From: Eubacteriales bacterium
GTDB taxonomy: Bacteria > Bacillota > Clostridia > Oscillospirales > Oscillospiraceae
DNA length: 64,000 nucleotides
Reading direction: 5' to 3'
Assembly: GCA_030536515.1 (NCBI GenBank)
Contig: JAUNPV010000002.1
Coordinates: 186,001 to 250,000 of the forward strand
A program made the position numbers and the translations under genes. Every line of letters begins with the position of its first letter. Within the stretch, counting starts at the first letter, position 1. The notes beneath the pieces were generated by a model. The model saw only the letters and a list, made by a program, of their open reading frames with translations. It did not search any database and was not told the DNA's origin. Below are positions 1-12,528 of this stretch, piece by piece.

Positions 1-1
1 G

Positions 2-2635
2 GAGGCCTATGATGCTTTGACCGCCGAAGAAAAGGCCCAGGTGGATGCCGCCCTCCTTGCCCGGCTGACAAGCCTGGAAGCCCTGGCAGCTCTGCAAGCC
101 CGGATAGATGCACTGCCCAGTCAAGAAGAACTGAAAGCACTGACCACTGAGCAGCTGAATGCCATCTATAACGACAATCTGCTGCCCATTCGTGCCGAGC
201 TGGACACCCTCACCAGCAAGGAAGCCCTGAATCTTAGCAAGCTGGAGGCAGCGGAACAGTTTTTCACCAGCCTGATTACCCCGCTTCCGGAGGTTCCAGA
301 GTTTGAGCCAGTCGTTCCTCCTTCGCTCCCCGACAACCAGGACCGTGTTTCCCAGTCCAAGACTGCTACCAATCTGGATGAAAACTTCAAATCCCGGGTG
401 ACCCTTTCCCTGCCCTCCGCCGAGGAAAAGCTGGTATCCGATGTCGTGTTTGTGCTGGACAAATCCACCAGTGCTTCCCTTGAGGACCAGGCTTTGTCGA
501 TGCTGAATAAGTTGAAAGAACAGATTGCCGGCAACAATGCCGCTGTTAAGGTCGGCGTGGTAATTTTCAATAAGGTCGCAAATGTCAGCGGTTTCTATGA
601 TCTGTCCACCCAGTACAGTAACATTGAGGCAGCTATCAAGCAAAAAATCGAGTCCGGCACCAACACCCACGCCGGACTTCTGGCTGGCAAAACCATGTTG
701 GACAATGACACATCTGTGGATGCAGACCGGAAGTATCTGATTTTTGTCAGCGATGGCATTACATATATGTACAATGCGACCCCCACCGTTACAGCTTGGA
801 CATTCTTAAATGACAATACCTATTCAAACTGGGCAGGTCCCGAAAATTACGAGAGCAAATATGACAGTAACAACCCTCCCGAAGACTGGATGAAATTCTT
901 TGCTGACGTTGGCGGCCAAGTTAAAGGCCAGGGTACTGAATTCGAATATCCTTATGAAGGTAAAGTTATCAAAGCAACCCCCAATGATACTGAAAAGAAC
1001 TATGCAAACTCTGTTGACAAGGCATTGTATCTAACCTATCAAACCTATTGTGACCTTGCAAAATCCGGATACCACTGCTATGCCATGACCGCAGAGTCCA
1101 GCGGTGCTGAAGGAAATCCCTGGGGACCCAGCTTTATGAATTTCCTGGCAAAGGACGAAACCGTCGACTTTGAATCCATCCAAAATGATATTCTTTACCT
1201 GGTCGATAACGGCTCTGTCGTAAAGGACTACATCGGTTATGTGGAAGGTGATTATAACTTCGACTTTGTCGATGGCGACGGCATGATTCTAAAAGTGGGT
1301 GAGGTCAGCTACAACGCCGTTAAACTAGAAAATAACAAATACGGCTTCAAGCCCGTTGGCAGTGACTACGCCTACACGGTGGAATACATTCCCGGTGACA
1401 AAAAGGGCGATGAACATTTTGTATGGACCATCAATGAACCCATTACCAACTTCGCCCCTGTGCAGCTGAATTACACCGTCCAGCTGACGAATCCCAAAAC
1501 CGCAGACGGCAAATACGGTATCTATGATTCCAATGGCAGCAACCCCAATTCCACAGGGCTCTACACCAACACCTCCGCTACCCTTTCCCCCAAAGACAGC
1601 AGCGGTAAGCCCGGTGATTCCATTGATTTTCCCAAGCCCACCGTTTCCTACGAGATTTTCAGCATTAACGTAGAAAAGCACTGGGATGACAGCAATAACT
1701 CCGACAAAATCCGTCCCGACAGTGTGACCGTCCGTCTGTATAAAAACGGCAATGACACCAATGAAACAATCACCCTGAGCGAGGACAACGGCTGGAAAGG
1801 CTCCTTTACAGGGCTTCGGCTGATGAAGGGGGATAAATACACCGTATCTGAGGAAGCCGTTACCGGATACACCTCCAAAGTTTCCGGTGACCAAGCAACG
1901 GGTTTCACCATCACCAACACCCACGTTGTCCCCGAACCTGTGAACATCTCCGTCAAGAAGGTCTGGGACGATGAAGAGAATGCAGACGGTTTCCGGCCCG
2001 ACAGCGTCACCGTCCATCTGCTGGCCAACGGCAAGGACACCGGCAAGAAGCTGGTGCTTACTGCCAAAAAAGACTGGAAGGGCAGTTTCCGTGACCTGGA
2101 TAAATTTGACAGCAAGGGCAACCTCATCGAATACACCGTCAAGGAGGACAAGGTCAACAAGTACAACGACCCGAAGTATTCCGGCGATGCGGCCAAGGGC
2201 TTCACCATCACCAACACCCACGAGCTGGTGACCATGGAGATTCCCGTGAAGAAGGTCTGGAAGGACAGCTCGGATTCCCGGGGGAAGCGGCCGGACGAGA
2301 TTACCATTTACCTCTACGCCGACGGCAAGTACACCGGCACCAAGCTGGTCATCTCCGAGGACGACGACTGGAAGGGCGTCTTTGAGGACCTGCCCAAGTA
2401 CAAAGACGGCGACCAAATCAAATACTCCATCAAGGAAAAGAGCATCTCCAAGTACCACGCCCGCATCAAGGGCAGCGCCGACGACGGCTTCACCGTCACC
2501 AACTACTACGAAAGCAGCTCCATGTCCGCCTTCACCGGCGACACCAGCAACATCTGGCTGCTGACCGCAATTGCCGTCCTGAGCCTGGCCGCTCTGGTCG
2601 TCATTGCCGTCATTCTGAAAAAGAAGCATAAATAA
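2..2635 (+). CDS. vWA/CnaB surface adhesin, 5' end outside window
   Basis: Cell-wall or membrane-anchored adhesin; pilin-tip-like is an inference. The frame is open to the window edge (in-frame codons precede the TTG at 17), so the N terminus and signal peptide are missing. Counting from codon 17: helical Ala/Leu-rich stretch (1-90), a von Willebrand A domain (about 140-385) with a MIDAS-type DKSTS motif, a linker domain, then three CnaB repeats starting near 550, 644 and 741. Each repeat opens with a V-[EK]-K-x-W motif and ends with FT[IV]TN, as expected for isopeptide-forming beta-sandwiches. The C terminus has one hydrophobic helix (about 844-865) and the basic tail KKKHK. The usual LPxTG is replaced by SAFTGD. 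The domain assignment is firm; the ligand is unknown. It is convergent with carB and separated from it by a palindromic hairpin and a repeat element. Confidence 0.9.
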   Translation, partial: EAYDALTAEEKAQVDAALLARLTSLEALAALQARIDALPSQEELKALTTEQLNAIYNDNLLPIRAELDTLTSKEALNLSKLEAAEQFFTSLITPLPEVPEFEPVVPPSLPDNQDRVSQSKTATNLDENFKSRVTLSLPSAEEKLVSDVVFVLDKSTSASLEDQALSMLNKLKEQIAGNNAAVKVGVVIFNKVANVSGFYDLSTQYSNIEAAIKQKIESGTNTHAGLLAGKTMLDNDTSVDADRKYLIFVSDGITYMYNATPTVTAWTFLNDNTYSNWAGPENYESKYDSNNPPEDWMKFFADVGGQVKGQGTEFEYPYEGKVIKATPNDTEKNYANSVDKALYLTYQTYCDLAKSGYHCYAMTAESSGAEGNPWGPSFMNFLAKDETVDFESIQNDILYLVDNGSVVKDYIGYVEGDYNFDFVDGDGMILKVGEVSYNAVKLENNKYGFKPVGSDYAYTVEYIPGDKKGDEHFVWTINEPITNFAPVQLNYTVQLTNPKTADGKYGIYDSNGSNPNSTGLYTNTSATLSPKDSSGKPGDSIDFPKPTVSYEIFSINVEKHWDDSNNSDKIRPDSVTVRLYKNGNDTNETITLSEDNGWKGSFTGLRLMKGDKYTVSEEAVTGYTSKVSGDQATGFTITNTHVVPEPVNISVKKVWDDEENADGFRPDSVTVHLLANGKDTGKKLVLTAKKDWKGSFRDLDKFDSKGNLIEYTVKEDKVNKYNDPKYSGDAAKGFTITNTHELVTMEIPVKKVWKDSSDSRGKRPDEITIYLYADGKYTGTKLVISEDDDWKGVFEDLPKYKDGDQIKYSIKEKSISKYHARIKGSADDGFTVTNYYESSSMSAFTGDTSNIWLLTAIAVLSLAALVVIAVILKKKHK

Positions 2636-2648
2636 CCCATAGTCCCAA

Positions 2649-2678
2649 AGCCGCCCCGGACAGCTGTCCGGGGCGGCT
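2649..2678. terminator. Perfect 30-bp palindrome between convergent genes
   Basis: The two 15-nt arms are exactly complementary (AGCCGCCCCGGACAG and its complement) with no loop bases to spare. It lies 14 bp after the adhesin stop. The following sequence is AT-rich but has no long T run, so it is a plausible rather than textbook terminator. It may serve both convergent genes. Confidence 0.7.
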
Positions 2679-2689
2679 ATTATGTTATG

Positions 2690-2837
2690 TGCTTATCGGG
2701 ATGACTCAGCAAAGACTGTAGGGCGGCCTGACCTCAGGCCGCCACCCATGTTTTCCATAGGAAAACATGGGAAAACGGATTGCCACGCCAGTCTGAGGAC
2801 TGGCTCGCAATGACAAACTGAGTTAAGCCGATAAGCA
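2690..2837. repeat. MITE-like element, copy 1
   Basis: A 148-bp non-coding element bounded by inverted TGCTTATCGG / CCGATAAGCA ends. The similarity continues inward (C-TTA-CTCAG on one side, ATGACTCAG on the other). The inside is built from hairpin modules: one around GGCGGCCTGACCTCAGGCCGCC's shorter core GGCGGCCTG/CAGGCCGCC, one reading CCCATGTTTTCC with its complement, and a CATTGC-containing arm. The octamer TATGTTAT flanks both sides (2681-2688 and 2841-2848), as a target duplication would. Two relatives occur near 20.5 and 42.7 kb. It encodes no protein. Confidence 0.75.
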
Positions 2838-2844
2838 TTTTATG

Positions 2845-5800
2845 TTATTCATCAATGGTCGCAATGCCCAGGGTGATTTCCTCCAGGACCTCCAGCAGCA
2901 CACGGACGGTGTCCAGAGCCGTGAGCATGGTGACGCCGTTTTCCACGGCGCACCGGCGAATCTGGCTGGAGCCGGTGTGATAGTCCTCGCTGCGCACGTC
3001 CATGGTGTTGATGACATAGGCCACAGACCCCCGCCGGATGGTATCGAGAATTTCCGAGCTGCCCTCGTCCACCTTGGCTAGGATTCTGGTCCGGATGCCG
3101 TGCTCCCGGAGGAACAGGGCCGTGCCCTGGGTGGCCTCGATGTTGAAGCCCAGCTGATAAAACCGGCGGATGAGGGGCAGGGCCTCCTCCTTGTCCTGGT
3201 CGGAAACGGTGGCAATCACGCTGCCGTAGTTGCGCAGCTTCATGCCCGAGGCCTGCAGGGCCTTGTACAGCGCCCTGGTCAGGCTCCTGTCGTAGCCAAT
3301 GGCCTCGCCGGTGGACTTCATTTCCGGGCTGAGGTAGGCATCCAGCCCCCGGAGCTTGGCAAAGGAAAAGGCCGGTGCCTTGACATAATACCGCTTCTTT
3401 TCATCGGGATACAGCAGCTCGATTCCCTGGTCCCGGAGGCAGTGGCCCAGGGCAATCCGGGCGGCAATGTCCGCCAGGGGGTATCCGGTGGCCTTGCTCA
3501 GAAAGGGCACCGTCCGGGAGGACCGGGGGTTGACCTCGATGATATAAACCCGGTCCTGCCCATCCACGATAAACTGGATATTGAACAGCCCCCGGATGCC
3601 AATGGCGGGGCCCAGCCTTTTGGCATACTGCAAAATCAGGCCCTTGACCCGGTCGGAAATGGAAAAGGTGGGATACACGGAAATGGAATCGCCGGAATGG
3701 ACACCGGTGCGCTCCACCAGCTCCATGATACCGGGGACGAACACCGCCTCCCCGTCGCACAGAGCGTCCAGCTCCACCTCCCTGCCCCGGATGTATTTGT
3801 CCACCAGCACCGGCTTGTCCTCGTCAATTTCCACAGCTGTGCGCAGGTAATGCCGCAGCTGCTTTTCATTTGCCACAATCTGCATGGCCCGGCCCCCCAG
3901 GACAAAGCTGGGCCGCACCAGGACGGGGTAGCCAATCTGCCTGGCGGCGGCCACGCCGTCGTCAATCCGGGTGACGGCGCAGCCCTTGGCCCGGGGAATG
4001 TGGAGCTGCTCCAGCAGATTTTCAAAGGCGTTGCGGTCCTCCGCCCTGGAAATGGCCTCACAGTCCGTGCCGATGATGTTCACACCCCGGTCCGCCAGGG
4101 GCTGGGCCAGGTTAATGGCGGTCTGGCCGCCCAGAGAGGCAATGACCCCCTCGGGCTGCTCCAGGTCCACAACGTTCATCACATCCTCCACGGTCAGAGG
4201 CTCAAAATACAGCTTGTCCGAGCAGGTATAGTCCGTGGACACCGTTTCCGGGTTGTTGTTGATGATGATGGCCTCGTAGCCCTCCTTTTGGATGGTCTGA
4301 ATGGCGTGGACCGTGGAATAGTCAAATTCCACCCCCTGGCCAATGCGGATGGGGCCGGAGCCAAGGACGATAATCTTCCGCTTCCCGGACACCCGGGATT
4401 CGTTCTCCGATTCGTAGGTGGCGTAAAAATAGGGAATGTAGCTGTCAAATTCCCCGGCGCAGGAGTCAATCATCCGGTAGCCCGGGCGAATGCCGCTGTC
4501 CTGGCGCAGCCGGGCGATTTCCCCCTCGCCGGTCTGCCACAGGGAAGCCACCGCCCGGTCGGAAAAGCCCATTTTCTTGGCCGCAAACAGGGCGGCTGTA
4601 TCGTGGGGCCTCGCCGCAAGGGTGCGCTCCATGTCCACGATGGCGGCCAGCTTTCGCAGGAAGAAAGGGTCAATGCCGGTGGCCTCTGCGATTTTTTCCA
4701 CCCCGGTCCCCAGCCGCAGGAGCTGGGCCACCGCATAGATGCGGTCGTCGGTCCCCTCTGCGACGTAGGAAAGCAGCCTTTCCCGGGACCAGTGGTCAAA
4801 TTTTGCCATGTGCAGATGGAAAACGCCGATTTCCAGGGAGCGGATGCCCTTGAGCAGGCTTTCCTCAAAGGTCCTGCCCACGCTCATGGTCTCGCCGGTG
4901 GCCTTCATCTGGGTGCCCAGGCGGTTATTGGCATCGGAGAACTTGTCAAAGGGGAACCTGGGCATTTTCGTCACCACATAGTCCAGGGCCGGTTCAAAGG
5001 CGGCGCAGGTGTTGGCCAGCCGGATTTCGTCCAGGTGCAGCCCCACGCAGATTTTGGCGGACACCCGGGCGATGGGATAGCCGCTGGCCTTGGAGGCCAG
5101 GGCGGAGCTTCGGGACACCCGGGGGTTGACCTCGATGAGGTAATATTGGAAGGATTTGGGGTCCAGGGCAAACTGCACGTTGCACCCGCCCTGGATTTCC
5201 AGGCCCCGAATCAGCTTCAGGGCGGAGTCCCGGAGCATCTGGTACTCCCGGTTGGTCAGGGTCTGGGAGGGGCACACCACAATGGAGTCGCCGGTGTGAA
5301 TGCCCACAGGGTCCAGATTTTCCATGTTGCAGATGGCAATGGCCGTGTCGTTTGCATCCCGCATGACCTCGTATTCAATCTCCTTGTAGCCCCGGATGGA
5401 CTTTTCCACCAGCACCTGGTGGACGGGCGACAGGGTCAGCGCATTGCTCATCAGCGCCCGGAGCTGGGCTTCATCGTCTGCAAAGCCGCCGCCGGTGCCG
5501 CCCAGGGTGAATGCCGGCCGCAGCACCACCGGATAGCCAATGGCCCGGGCCGCCCCAATCCCCTCCTCCAGGGAGTTGGCAATCTGAGAGGGCAGGACCG
5601 GCTCCCCCAGGCGCTGGCACAGCTCCTTGAAGCGCTCCCGGTCCTCCGCCATTTCGATGCTCCGGCTGGGGGTTCCCAGGAGCTCCACACGGCACTCCTT
5701 CAAAACCCCCTTTTTTTCCAGCTGCATGGCCAGGTTCAGGCCCGTCTGCCCGCCCAGGCCGGGGATAATGGCATCCGGCCGCTCATAGCGCAGAATCCGG

Positions 5801-6024
5801 GCCATGTATTCCAGGGTCAGCGGCTCCATATAGACCTTGTCCGCAATGGAGGGGTCCGTCATAATGGTGGCGGGATTGCAGTTGCACAGCACCACCTCAT
5901 AGCCCTCCTCCTTCAGCGCAAGGCAGGCCTGGGTGCCGGCATAGTCAAACTCCGCCGCCTGGCCGATGACAATGGGGCCGGAGCCGATGACCAGGATTTT
6001 TTTGATATCTGTTCGTTTAGGCAT
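2845..6024 (-). CDS. carB: Carbamoyl-phosphate synthase large subunit
   Basis: Synthetic subunit of carbamoyl-phosphate synthase, making carbamoyl phosphate from bicarbonate, ATP and ammonia delivered by CarA, for pyrimidine and arginine synthesis. At 1059 residues it is the usual length. The N-terminal half opens with KKILVIGSGPIVIGQAAEFD and the second half repeats that motif as KIIVLGSGPIRIGQGVEFD near residue 555, showing the two homologous ATP-grasp halves. The last 130 residues form the MGS-like allosteric domain. The ATG overlaps the carA stop by 8 bp, so the two are translationally coupled. It is the last gene of the purC-purF-carA-carB operon; a repeat element follows its stop within 8 bp. 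Confidence 0.97.
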   Translation of the reverse strand: MPKRTDIKKILVIGSGPIVIGQAAEFDYAGTQACLALKEEGYEVVLCNCNPATIMTDPSIADKVYMEPLTLEYMARILRYERPDAIIPGLGGQTGLNLAMQLEKKGVLKECRVELLGTPSRSIEMAEDRERFKELCQRLGEPVLPSQIANSLEEGIGAARAIGYPVVLRPAFTLGGTGGGFADDEAQLRALMSNALTLSPVHQVLVEKSIRGYKEIEYEVMRDANDTAIAICNMENLDPVGIHTGDSIVVCPSQTLTNREYQMLRDSALKLIRGLEIQGGCNVQFALDPKSFQYYLIEVNPRVSRSSALASKASGYPIARVSAKICVGLHLDEIRLANTCAAFEPALDYVVTKMPRFPFDKFSDANNRLGTQMKATGETMSVGRTFEESLLKGIRSLEIGVFHLHMAKFDHWSRERLLSYVAEGTDDRIYAVAQLLRLGTGVEKIAEATGIDPFFLRKLAAIVDMERTLAARPHDTAALFAAKKMGFSDRAVASLWQTGEGEIARLRQDSGIRPGYRMIDSCAGEFDSYIPYFYATYESENESRVSGKRKIIVLGSGPIRIGQGVEFDYSTVHAIQTIQKEGYEAIIINNNPETVSTDYTCSDKLYFEPLTVEDVMNVVDLEQPEGVIASLGGQTAINLAQPLADRGVNIIGTDCEAISRAEDRNAFENLLEQLHIPRAKGCAVTRIDDGVAAARQIGYPVLVRPSFVLGGRAMQIVANEKQLRHYLRTAVEIDEDKPVLVDKYIRGREVELDALCDGEAVFVPGIMELVERTGVHSGDSISVYPTFSISDRVKGLILQYAKRLGPAIGIRGLFNIQFIVDGQDRVYIIEVNPRSSRTVPFLSKATGYPLADIAARIALGHCLRDQGIELLYPDEKKRYYVKAPAFSFAKLRGLDAYLSPEMKSTGEAIGYDRSLTRALYKALQASGMKLRNYGSVIATVSDQDKEEALPLIRRFYQLGFNIEATQGTALFLREHGIRTRILAKVDEGSSEILDTIRRGSVAYVINTMDVRSEDYHTGSSQIRRCAVENGVTMLTALDTVRVLLEVLEEITLGIATIDE

Positions 6025-7111
6025 GGCCGGCTTCCTCCATCATGGCGATAAATTCATCAAACAAATAGCCGCTGTCCTGGGGACCGGGGGCGCTTTCCGG
6101 GTGGTACTGGACGGAAAGGACCCGGTCCTCCCTGCTGCACAGGCCCTCCACGGTCCCGTCCAGCAGGTTCACGTGGGTCACCTCCAGCCCGGTCCCCGCC
6201 AGGCTCTCCGGCCGGACGGCATAGGAGTGGTTCTGGGCTGTGATTTCCACTCTGCCGGTTTTCAAATTTTTCACCGGGTGGTTGCCGCCCCGGTGGCCGA
6301 ATTTCAGCTTGTAGGTTTCCGCCCCGCAGGCAAGGGCCAGAATCTGGTGGCCCAGGCAGATGCCGAATATGGGAAGTTTCCCCCGAAGCTGCCGGACCAG
6401 CGCAATCACCGGGGCGGCATCCGCCGGGTCCCCGGGGCCGTTGGACAGGAAGAGGCCATCGGGCTTCAGGGCCGCCACCGCCTCCGCCGTCACCGTCCAG
6501 GGAAGGACCGTCACGTCGCAGCCTCTGGCGTTGAGGCTTCGCAGAATGTTTTTCTTCATCCCGCAGTCCACCGCTGCCACATGAAGCCGTCCTTTGTCCG
6601 CCGGGGAACGCCAGGTATCTTTCGTGCTGACCCGGGCAATCTGGTCGCGGGGCAGGTCTTTTCCCCGCAGAAACGCAATGCAGGCGATGGTTGGCGTATC
6701 GCCCCGGGTAATCAGGGCCTTGCAGGTGCCTCTGTCCCGGATATGGCGGGCCAGCTGCCGGGTGTCCACCCCCGCCAGCCCCACAATGCCAAAGCGCCGC
6801 ATCACCGCATCCAGAGTTTCCTCGCTTCGGAAATTGGAGGGCTCGGGGTTGTACTCCCGGACAATCATGGCGGTGACGGTGGGGGTGTCCGTTTCGTAGT
6901 CCTCCCGGCACATTCCGTAGTTGCCAATCAGCGGATAGGTCATTACCACCGCCTGGCCGGTGTAGCTGGGGTCGGACAAAATCTCCTGATAGCCCACCAT
7001 GGAGGTGTTAAACACCACCTCCGCCAGAACCTCCCGGTCTGCGCCGAAGCTGCAGCCGTAAAACGACGTGCCATCCTCCAAAACCAGCTTCCGGTCATAT
7101 TCCATAATCAC
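6017..7111 (-). CDS. carA: Carbamoyl-phosphate synthase small (glutaminase) subunit
   Basis: Glutamine amidotransferase subunit that hydrolyses glutamine and channels ammonia to CarB. At 364 residues it has the family length. The N-terminal CPSase_sm domain starts KLVLEDGTSFYGCSFG. The class I GATase half carries the nucleophile motif GICLGHQILALACG and the catalytic HPE in QYHPESAPGP. The start overlaps the purF stop by 4 bp and the end overlaps carB by 8 bp, so it is an internal operon gene. No separate promoter or PyrR-type leader is visible upstream, which points to control from the purC promoter. Confidence 0.97.
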   Translation of the reverse strand: MIMEYDRKLVLEDGTSFYGCSFGADREVLAEVVFNTSMVGYQEILSDPSYTGQAVVMTYPLIGNYGMCREDYETDTPTVTAMIVREYNPEPSNFRSEETLDAVMRRFGIVGLAGVDTRQLARHIRDRGTCKALITRGDTPTIACIAFLRGKDLPRDQIARVSTKDTWRSPADKGRLHVAAVDCGMKKNILRSLNARGCDVTVLPWTVTAEAVAALKPDGLFLSNGPGDPADAAPVIALVRQLRGKLPIFGICLGHQILALACGAETYKLKFGHRGGNHPVKNLKTGRVEITAQNHSYAVRPESLAGTGLEVTHVNLLDGTVEGLCSREDRVLSVQYHPESAPGPQDSGYLFDEFIAMMEEAGHA

Positions 7112-8538
7112 AGGGCGGCCTCCTTTCGGCGGGACAGCTTCTGCTCAAACTGGTCCTTCCGGGTGTCGGCGGGAACCGACGTTGGATAGTCCCCGCAGAA
7201 GCAGGCGCTGCAAAAGTCTCCGCCGCCTATCAGCGCAGGCAGGGCCTCCAGGGGAAGATACCCCAGGCTGTCCGCCCCGATGATGGCTGCAATTTCCTCC
7301 ACGCTGTGGTGGCAGGCAATCAGGTGCTCCTGGGAGTCGATGTCGGTGCCGTAATAGCAGGGATACCGGAACGGAGGGGCCGAAATGCGCATATGAATCT
7401 CGGTAGCCCCGGCGCTGCGCAGCAGCTTCACAATCCGCTCTGAGGTGGTTCCCCGGACAATGGAGTCGTCGATGAGGACCACCCGCTTTCCCCGGACCTC
7501 CTGCTCCACCGGGCTGAGCTTGATGCGGACCTTGTCCACCCGGTTGTCCTGGCCGGGGGAGATGAAGGTTCTGCCGATGTACTTGTTCTTAATCAGCCCC
7601 ATGCCGTAGGGAATCCCCGATGCCTGGGAAAAGCCCAGGGCCGCATCCAGCCCGGAGTCCGGCACGCCGATGACAATGTCCGCATCGGCCGGGTGGGCCC
7701 TGGCCAGCAGCCGCCCCGCCTGCTTCCGGGATTCATGGACGCAGACACCCTCAATCACGGAATCCGGGCGGGCAAAATAGATGTGCTCAAAAATACACAG
7801 CCGGTGAGGGGCCCGGCCGCAGTGGCTCCTGTCAAAGCGAAGCCCCTCCCCGTCAAAAATTACAATCTCGCCGGGCAGGATGTCCCGCTGAAACACCGCT
7901 CCCACGGCCCCCAGGGCGCAGCTCTCCGACGCCACCACAAAGCTGCCGTCCTCCATGGTGCCGTAGCACAGCGGCCGGAAGCCGGTGGGGTCCCGGGCGG
8001 CGATGAGCTTCGTGGCGGACATCATCACCAGAGAATAGGCGCCCTCCAGCTTATCCATGGCCCGGCTCACCGCAAGCTCAATGGAGGGGGCCGTAATCCG
8101 CTCCCGGGTGATGACATAGGCGATGGTTTCCGTGTCGGAGGTGGTGTGGAAAATCGCCCCGGACAGCTCCAGCTCCCGGCGCAGGGTCAGCGCATTGCTC
8201 AGATTGCCGTTGTGGGCCAGGGCCAGCTTCCCCTTCAGATGGTTCACCTGAATGGGCTGGCAGTTGCTCAGCTCGTTGGCCCCGGTGGTTCCGTAGCGGA
8301 CATGGCCCACCGCCATGGAGGCCCTGGGGAAGCGCTTCATCTCATCGTTGGTAAAAATCTCGCTGACCAGGCCCAGGCCCTTGTGGGATACAAACACGCC
8401 GTCGTCATTGACCACAATGCCGCAGCCCTCCTGGCCCCGGTGCTGCAGGGCATAGAGCCCGTAGTAGACAAGTCCGGCCACGTCCTCCGCCCCGGGGCAG
8501 AAGACGCCAAAGACGCCGCATTCCTCATGGATGCTCAT
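7108..8538 (-). CDS. purF: Amidophosphoribosyltransferase
   Basis: First committed step of purine synthesis: PRPP plus glutamine to 5-phosphoribosylamine. 476 residues. A short propeptide (MSIHEE) precedes the catalytic CGVFGVF cysteine, which becomes N-terminal after processing. The C-terminal half holds the PRPP-binding motif [13 protein letters not shown]. Cysteines in [13 protein letters not shown] and [10 protein letters not shown] match the [4Fe-4S] ligands of Bacillus-type PurF, suggesting an oxygen-sensitive enzyme as expected in an anaerobe. It overlaps purC (4 bp) and carA (4 bp), so all are co-transcribed. Confidence 0.97.
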   Translation of the reverse strand: MSIHEECGVFGVFCPGAEDVAGLVYYGLYALQHRGQEGCGIVVNDDGVFVSHKGLGLVSEIFTNDEMKRFPRASMAVGHVRYGTTGANELSNCQPIQVNHLKGKLALAHNGNLSNALTLRRELELSGAIFHTTSDTETIAYVITRERITAPSIELAVSRAMDKLEGAYSLVMMSATKLIAARDPTGFRPLCYGTMEDGSFVVASESCALGAVGAVFQRDILPGEIVIFDGEGLRFDRSHCGRAPHRLCIFEHIYFARPDSVIEGVCVHESRKQAGRLLARAHPADADIVIGVPDSGLDAALGFSQASGIPYGMGLIKNKYIGRTFISPGQDNRVDKVRIKLSPVEQEVRGKRVVLIDDSIVRGTTSERIVKLLRSAGATEIHMRISAPPFRYPCYYGTDIDSQEHLIACHHSVEEIAAIIGADSLGYLPLEALPALIGGGDFCSACFCGDYPTSVPADTRKDQFEQKLSRRKEAAL

Positions 8539-9260
8539 GCCTGCGCTCCCAGCCTGGCGTTCAGGCGCTGCATAATCTCCGCATAGGCCTCCTCCACGCC
8601 GCCCAGGTCCCGGCGGAACCGGTCCTTATCCAGCTTTTCCCCGGTTTTGGAGTCCCACAGGCGGCAGGTGTCGGGGCTGATTTCGTCGGCCAGCACGATG
8701 GTGCCGTCCGGCAGTCTGCCAAATTCCAGCTTGAAGTCCACCAGGGTCACACCGCATTCCCGCCAGAATTTCTTCAGCAGGGCGTTGATTCGGAAGGCAT
8801 AGTCCCGGATGGCCGCAAGCTCCGCCTCCGTGGCCAGCTTCAGCGCCTCGGCGTGATAGGCATTGCACAGAGGGTCCCCCAGGGCATCGTTTTTATAGGA
8901 AAATTCGATGGTGGGCTGGTCGAATACGGTCCCCTCCTCCACGCCGTAGCGCTTGGCGAAGGACCCGGCGGCGATGTTGCGGACGATGACCTCCAGGGGG
9001 ACAATCTGCACCCGCCTGACCAGGGTCTCCCGCTGGCTGAGCTCCTCCACCAGGTGGGTGGGAATGCCCTCGGCCTCCAGCATTTTCATCAGGCGATTGC
9101 TCATCTGGTTGTTGATGACGCCCTTTCCGGCAATGGTCCCCTTTTTCAGCCCGTTGAAGGCGGTGGCATCGTCCTTATACTGCACAATCAGCAGCGCCGG
9201 GTCCTGGGTGGCGAATACCTTTTTGGCCTTGCCCTCATAAAGCTGTTCTTTCTTTTCCAT
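8535..9260 (-). CDS. purC: SAICAR synthetase
   Basis: Phosphoribosylaminoimidazole-succinocarboxamide synthase, an ATP-dependent step of purine synthesis joining CAIR and aspartate. 241 residues, normal for the bacterial short form. Family signatures: [11 protein letters not shown] at the N terminus, [11 protein letters not shown] in the middle and [13 protein letters not shown] near the C terminus. The ATG at 9260 is preceded by a good GGAGGAAATAATC ribosome site. It is the first gene of the purC-purF-carA-carB operon, about 90 nt behind the mapped promoter and immediately behind a terminator-like leader hairpin. Confidence 0.97.
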   Translation of the reverse strand: MEKKEQLYEGKAKKVFATQDPALLIVQYKDDATAFNGLKKGTIAGKGVINNQMSNRLMKMLEAEGIPTHLVEELSQRETLVRRVQIVPLEVIVRNIAAGSFAKRYGVEEGTVFDQPTIEFSYKNDALGDPLCNAYHAEALKLATEAELAAIRDYAFRINALLKKFWRECGVTLVDFKLEFGRLPDGTIVLADEISPDTCRLWDSKTGEKLDKDRFRRDLGGVEEAYAEIMQRLNARLGAQA

Positions 9261-9296
9261 GATTATTTCCTCCTGCTGTGGCTTTTCTCAAAATGC

Positions 9297-9345
9297 AAAA
9301 AAAGACAACGACGCCCCAGAGCTTTCACTCTAAGACGTCGTTGCC
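9297..9345 (-). terminator. Leader terminator/attenuator ahead of purC
   Basis: On the minus strand an 18-bp stem (arms GGCAACGACGTCTTAGAG and CTCTGGGGCGTCGTTGTC, counting G-T pairs) with a 6-nt TGAAAG loop is followed by seven Ts: a textbook intrinsic terminator. It lies between the promoter and purC. With a start about 7 nt after the -10, the stem begins within roughly 5 nt of the RNA 5' end. This leaves no room for an upstream aptamer or leader peptide. Confidence 0.85.
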
Positions 9346-9355
9346 TTACGGGAGC

Positions 9356-9384
9356 ATCATACACCCGGGAAATCCATTTGTCAA
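9356..9384 (-). promoter_or_regulatory. Promoter of the purC-purF-carA-carB operon
   Basis: Minus strand: TTGACA (9379-9384), a 17-bp spacer, TATGAT (9356-9361). This is a near-consensus vegetative promoter. A G/C-rich CCCGGG lies in the spacer. Confidence 0.85.
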
Positions 9385-9447
9385 CACCTTGAACAAAAAA
9401 ATATTTTCAGATTGTATATATTGACAAGAAATTCTCCGCCCTGCCAC

Positions 9448-12508
<3,061 letters not shown>

Positions 12509-12528
12509 GAGCGGATATCAGGGGCTTG

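Noticed and set aside
2690-2837. CRISPR-like or rRNA-type repeat at 2.7 kb
   Set aside because: There are no regularly spaced direct repeats. The palindromic modules and terminal inverted repeats fit a MITE-like element.
3100-6051. Very long open frame on the plus strand opposite carB
   Set aside because: It is antisense to a full-length, motif-complete carB. Its composition (Gly/His/Gln/Leu-rich, no recognisable motif) is that of a GC-rich shadow.
9297-9384. Purine riboswitch (xpt-pbuX type) in the purC leader
   Set aside because: The transcript has only about 5 nt before the terminator stem and none of the aptamer core is present.
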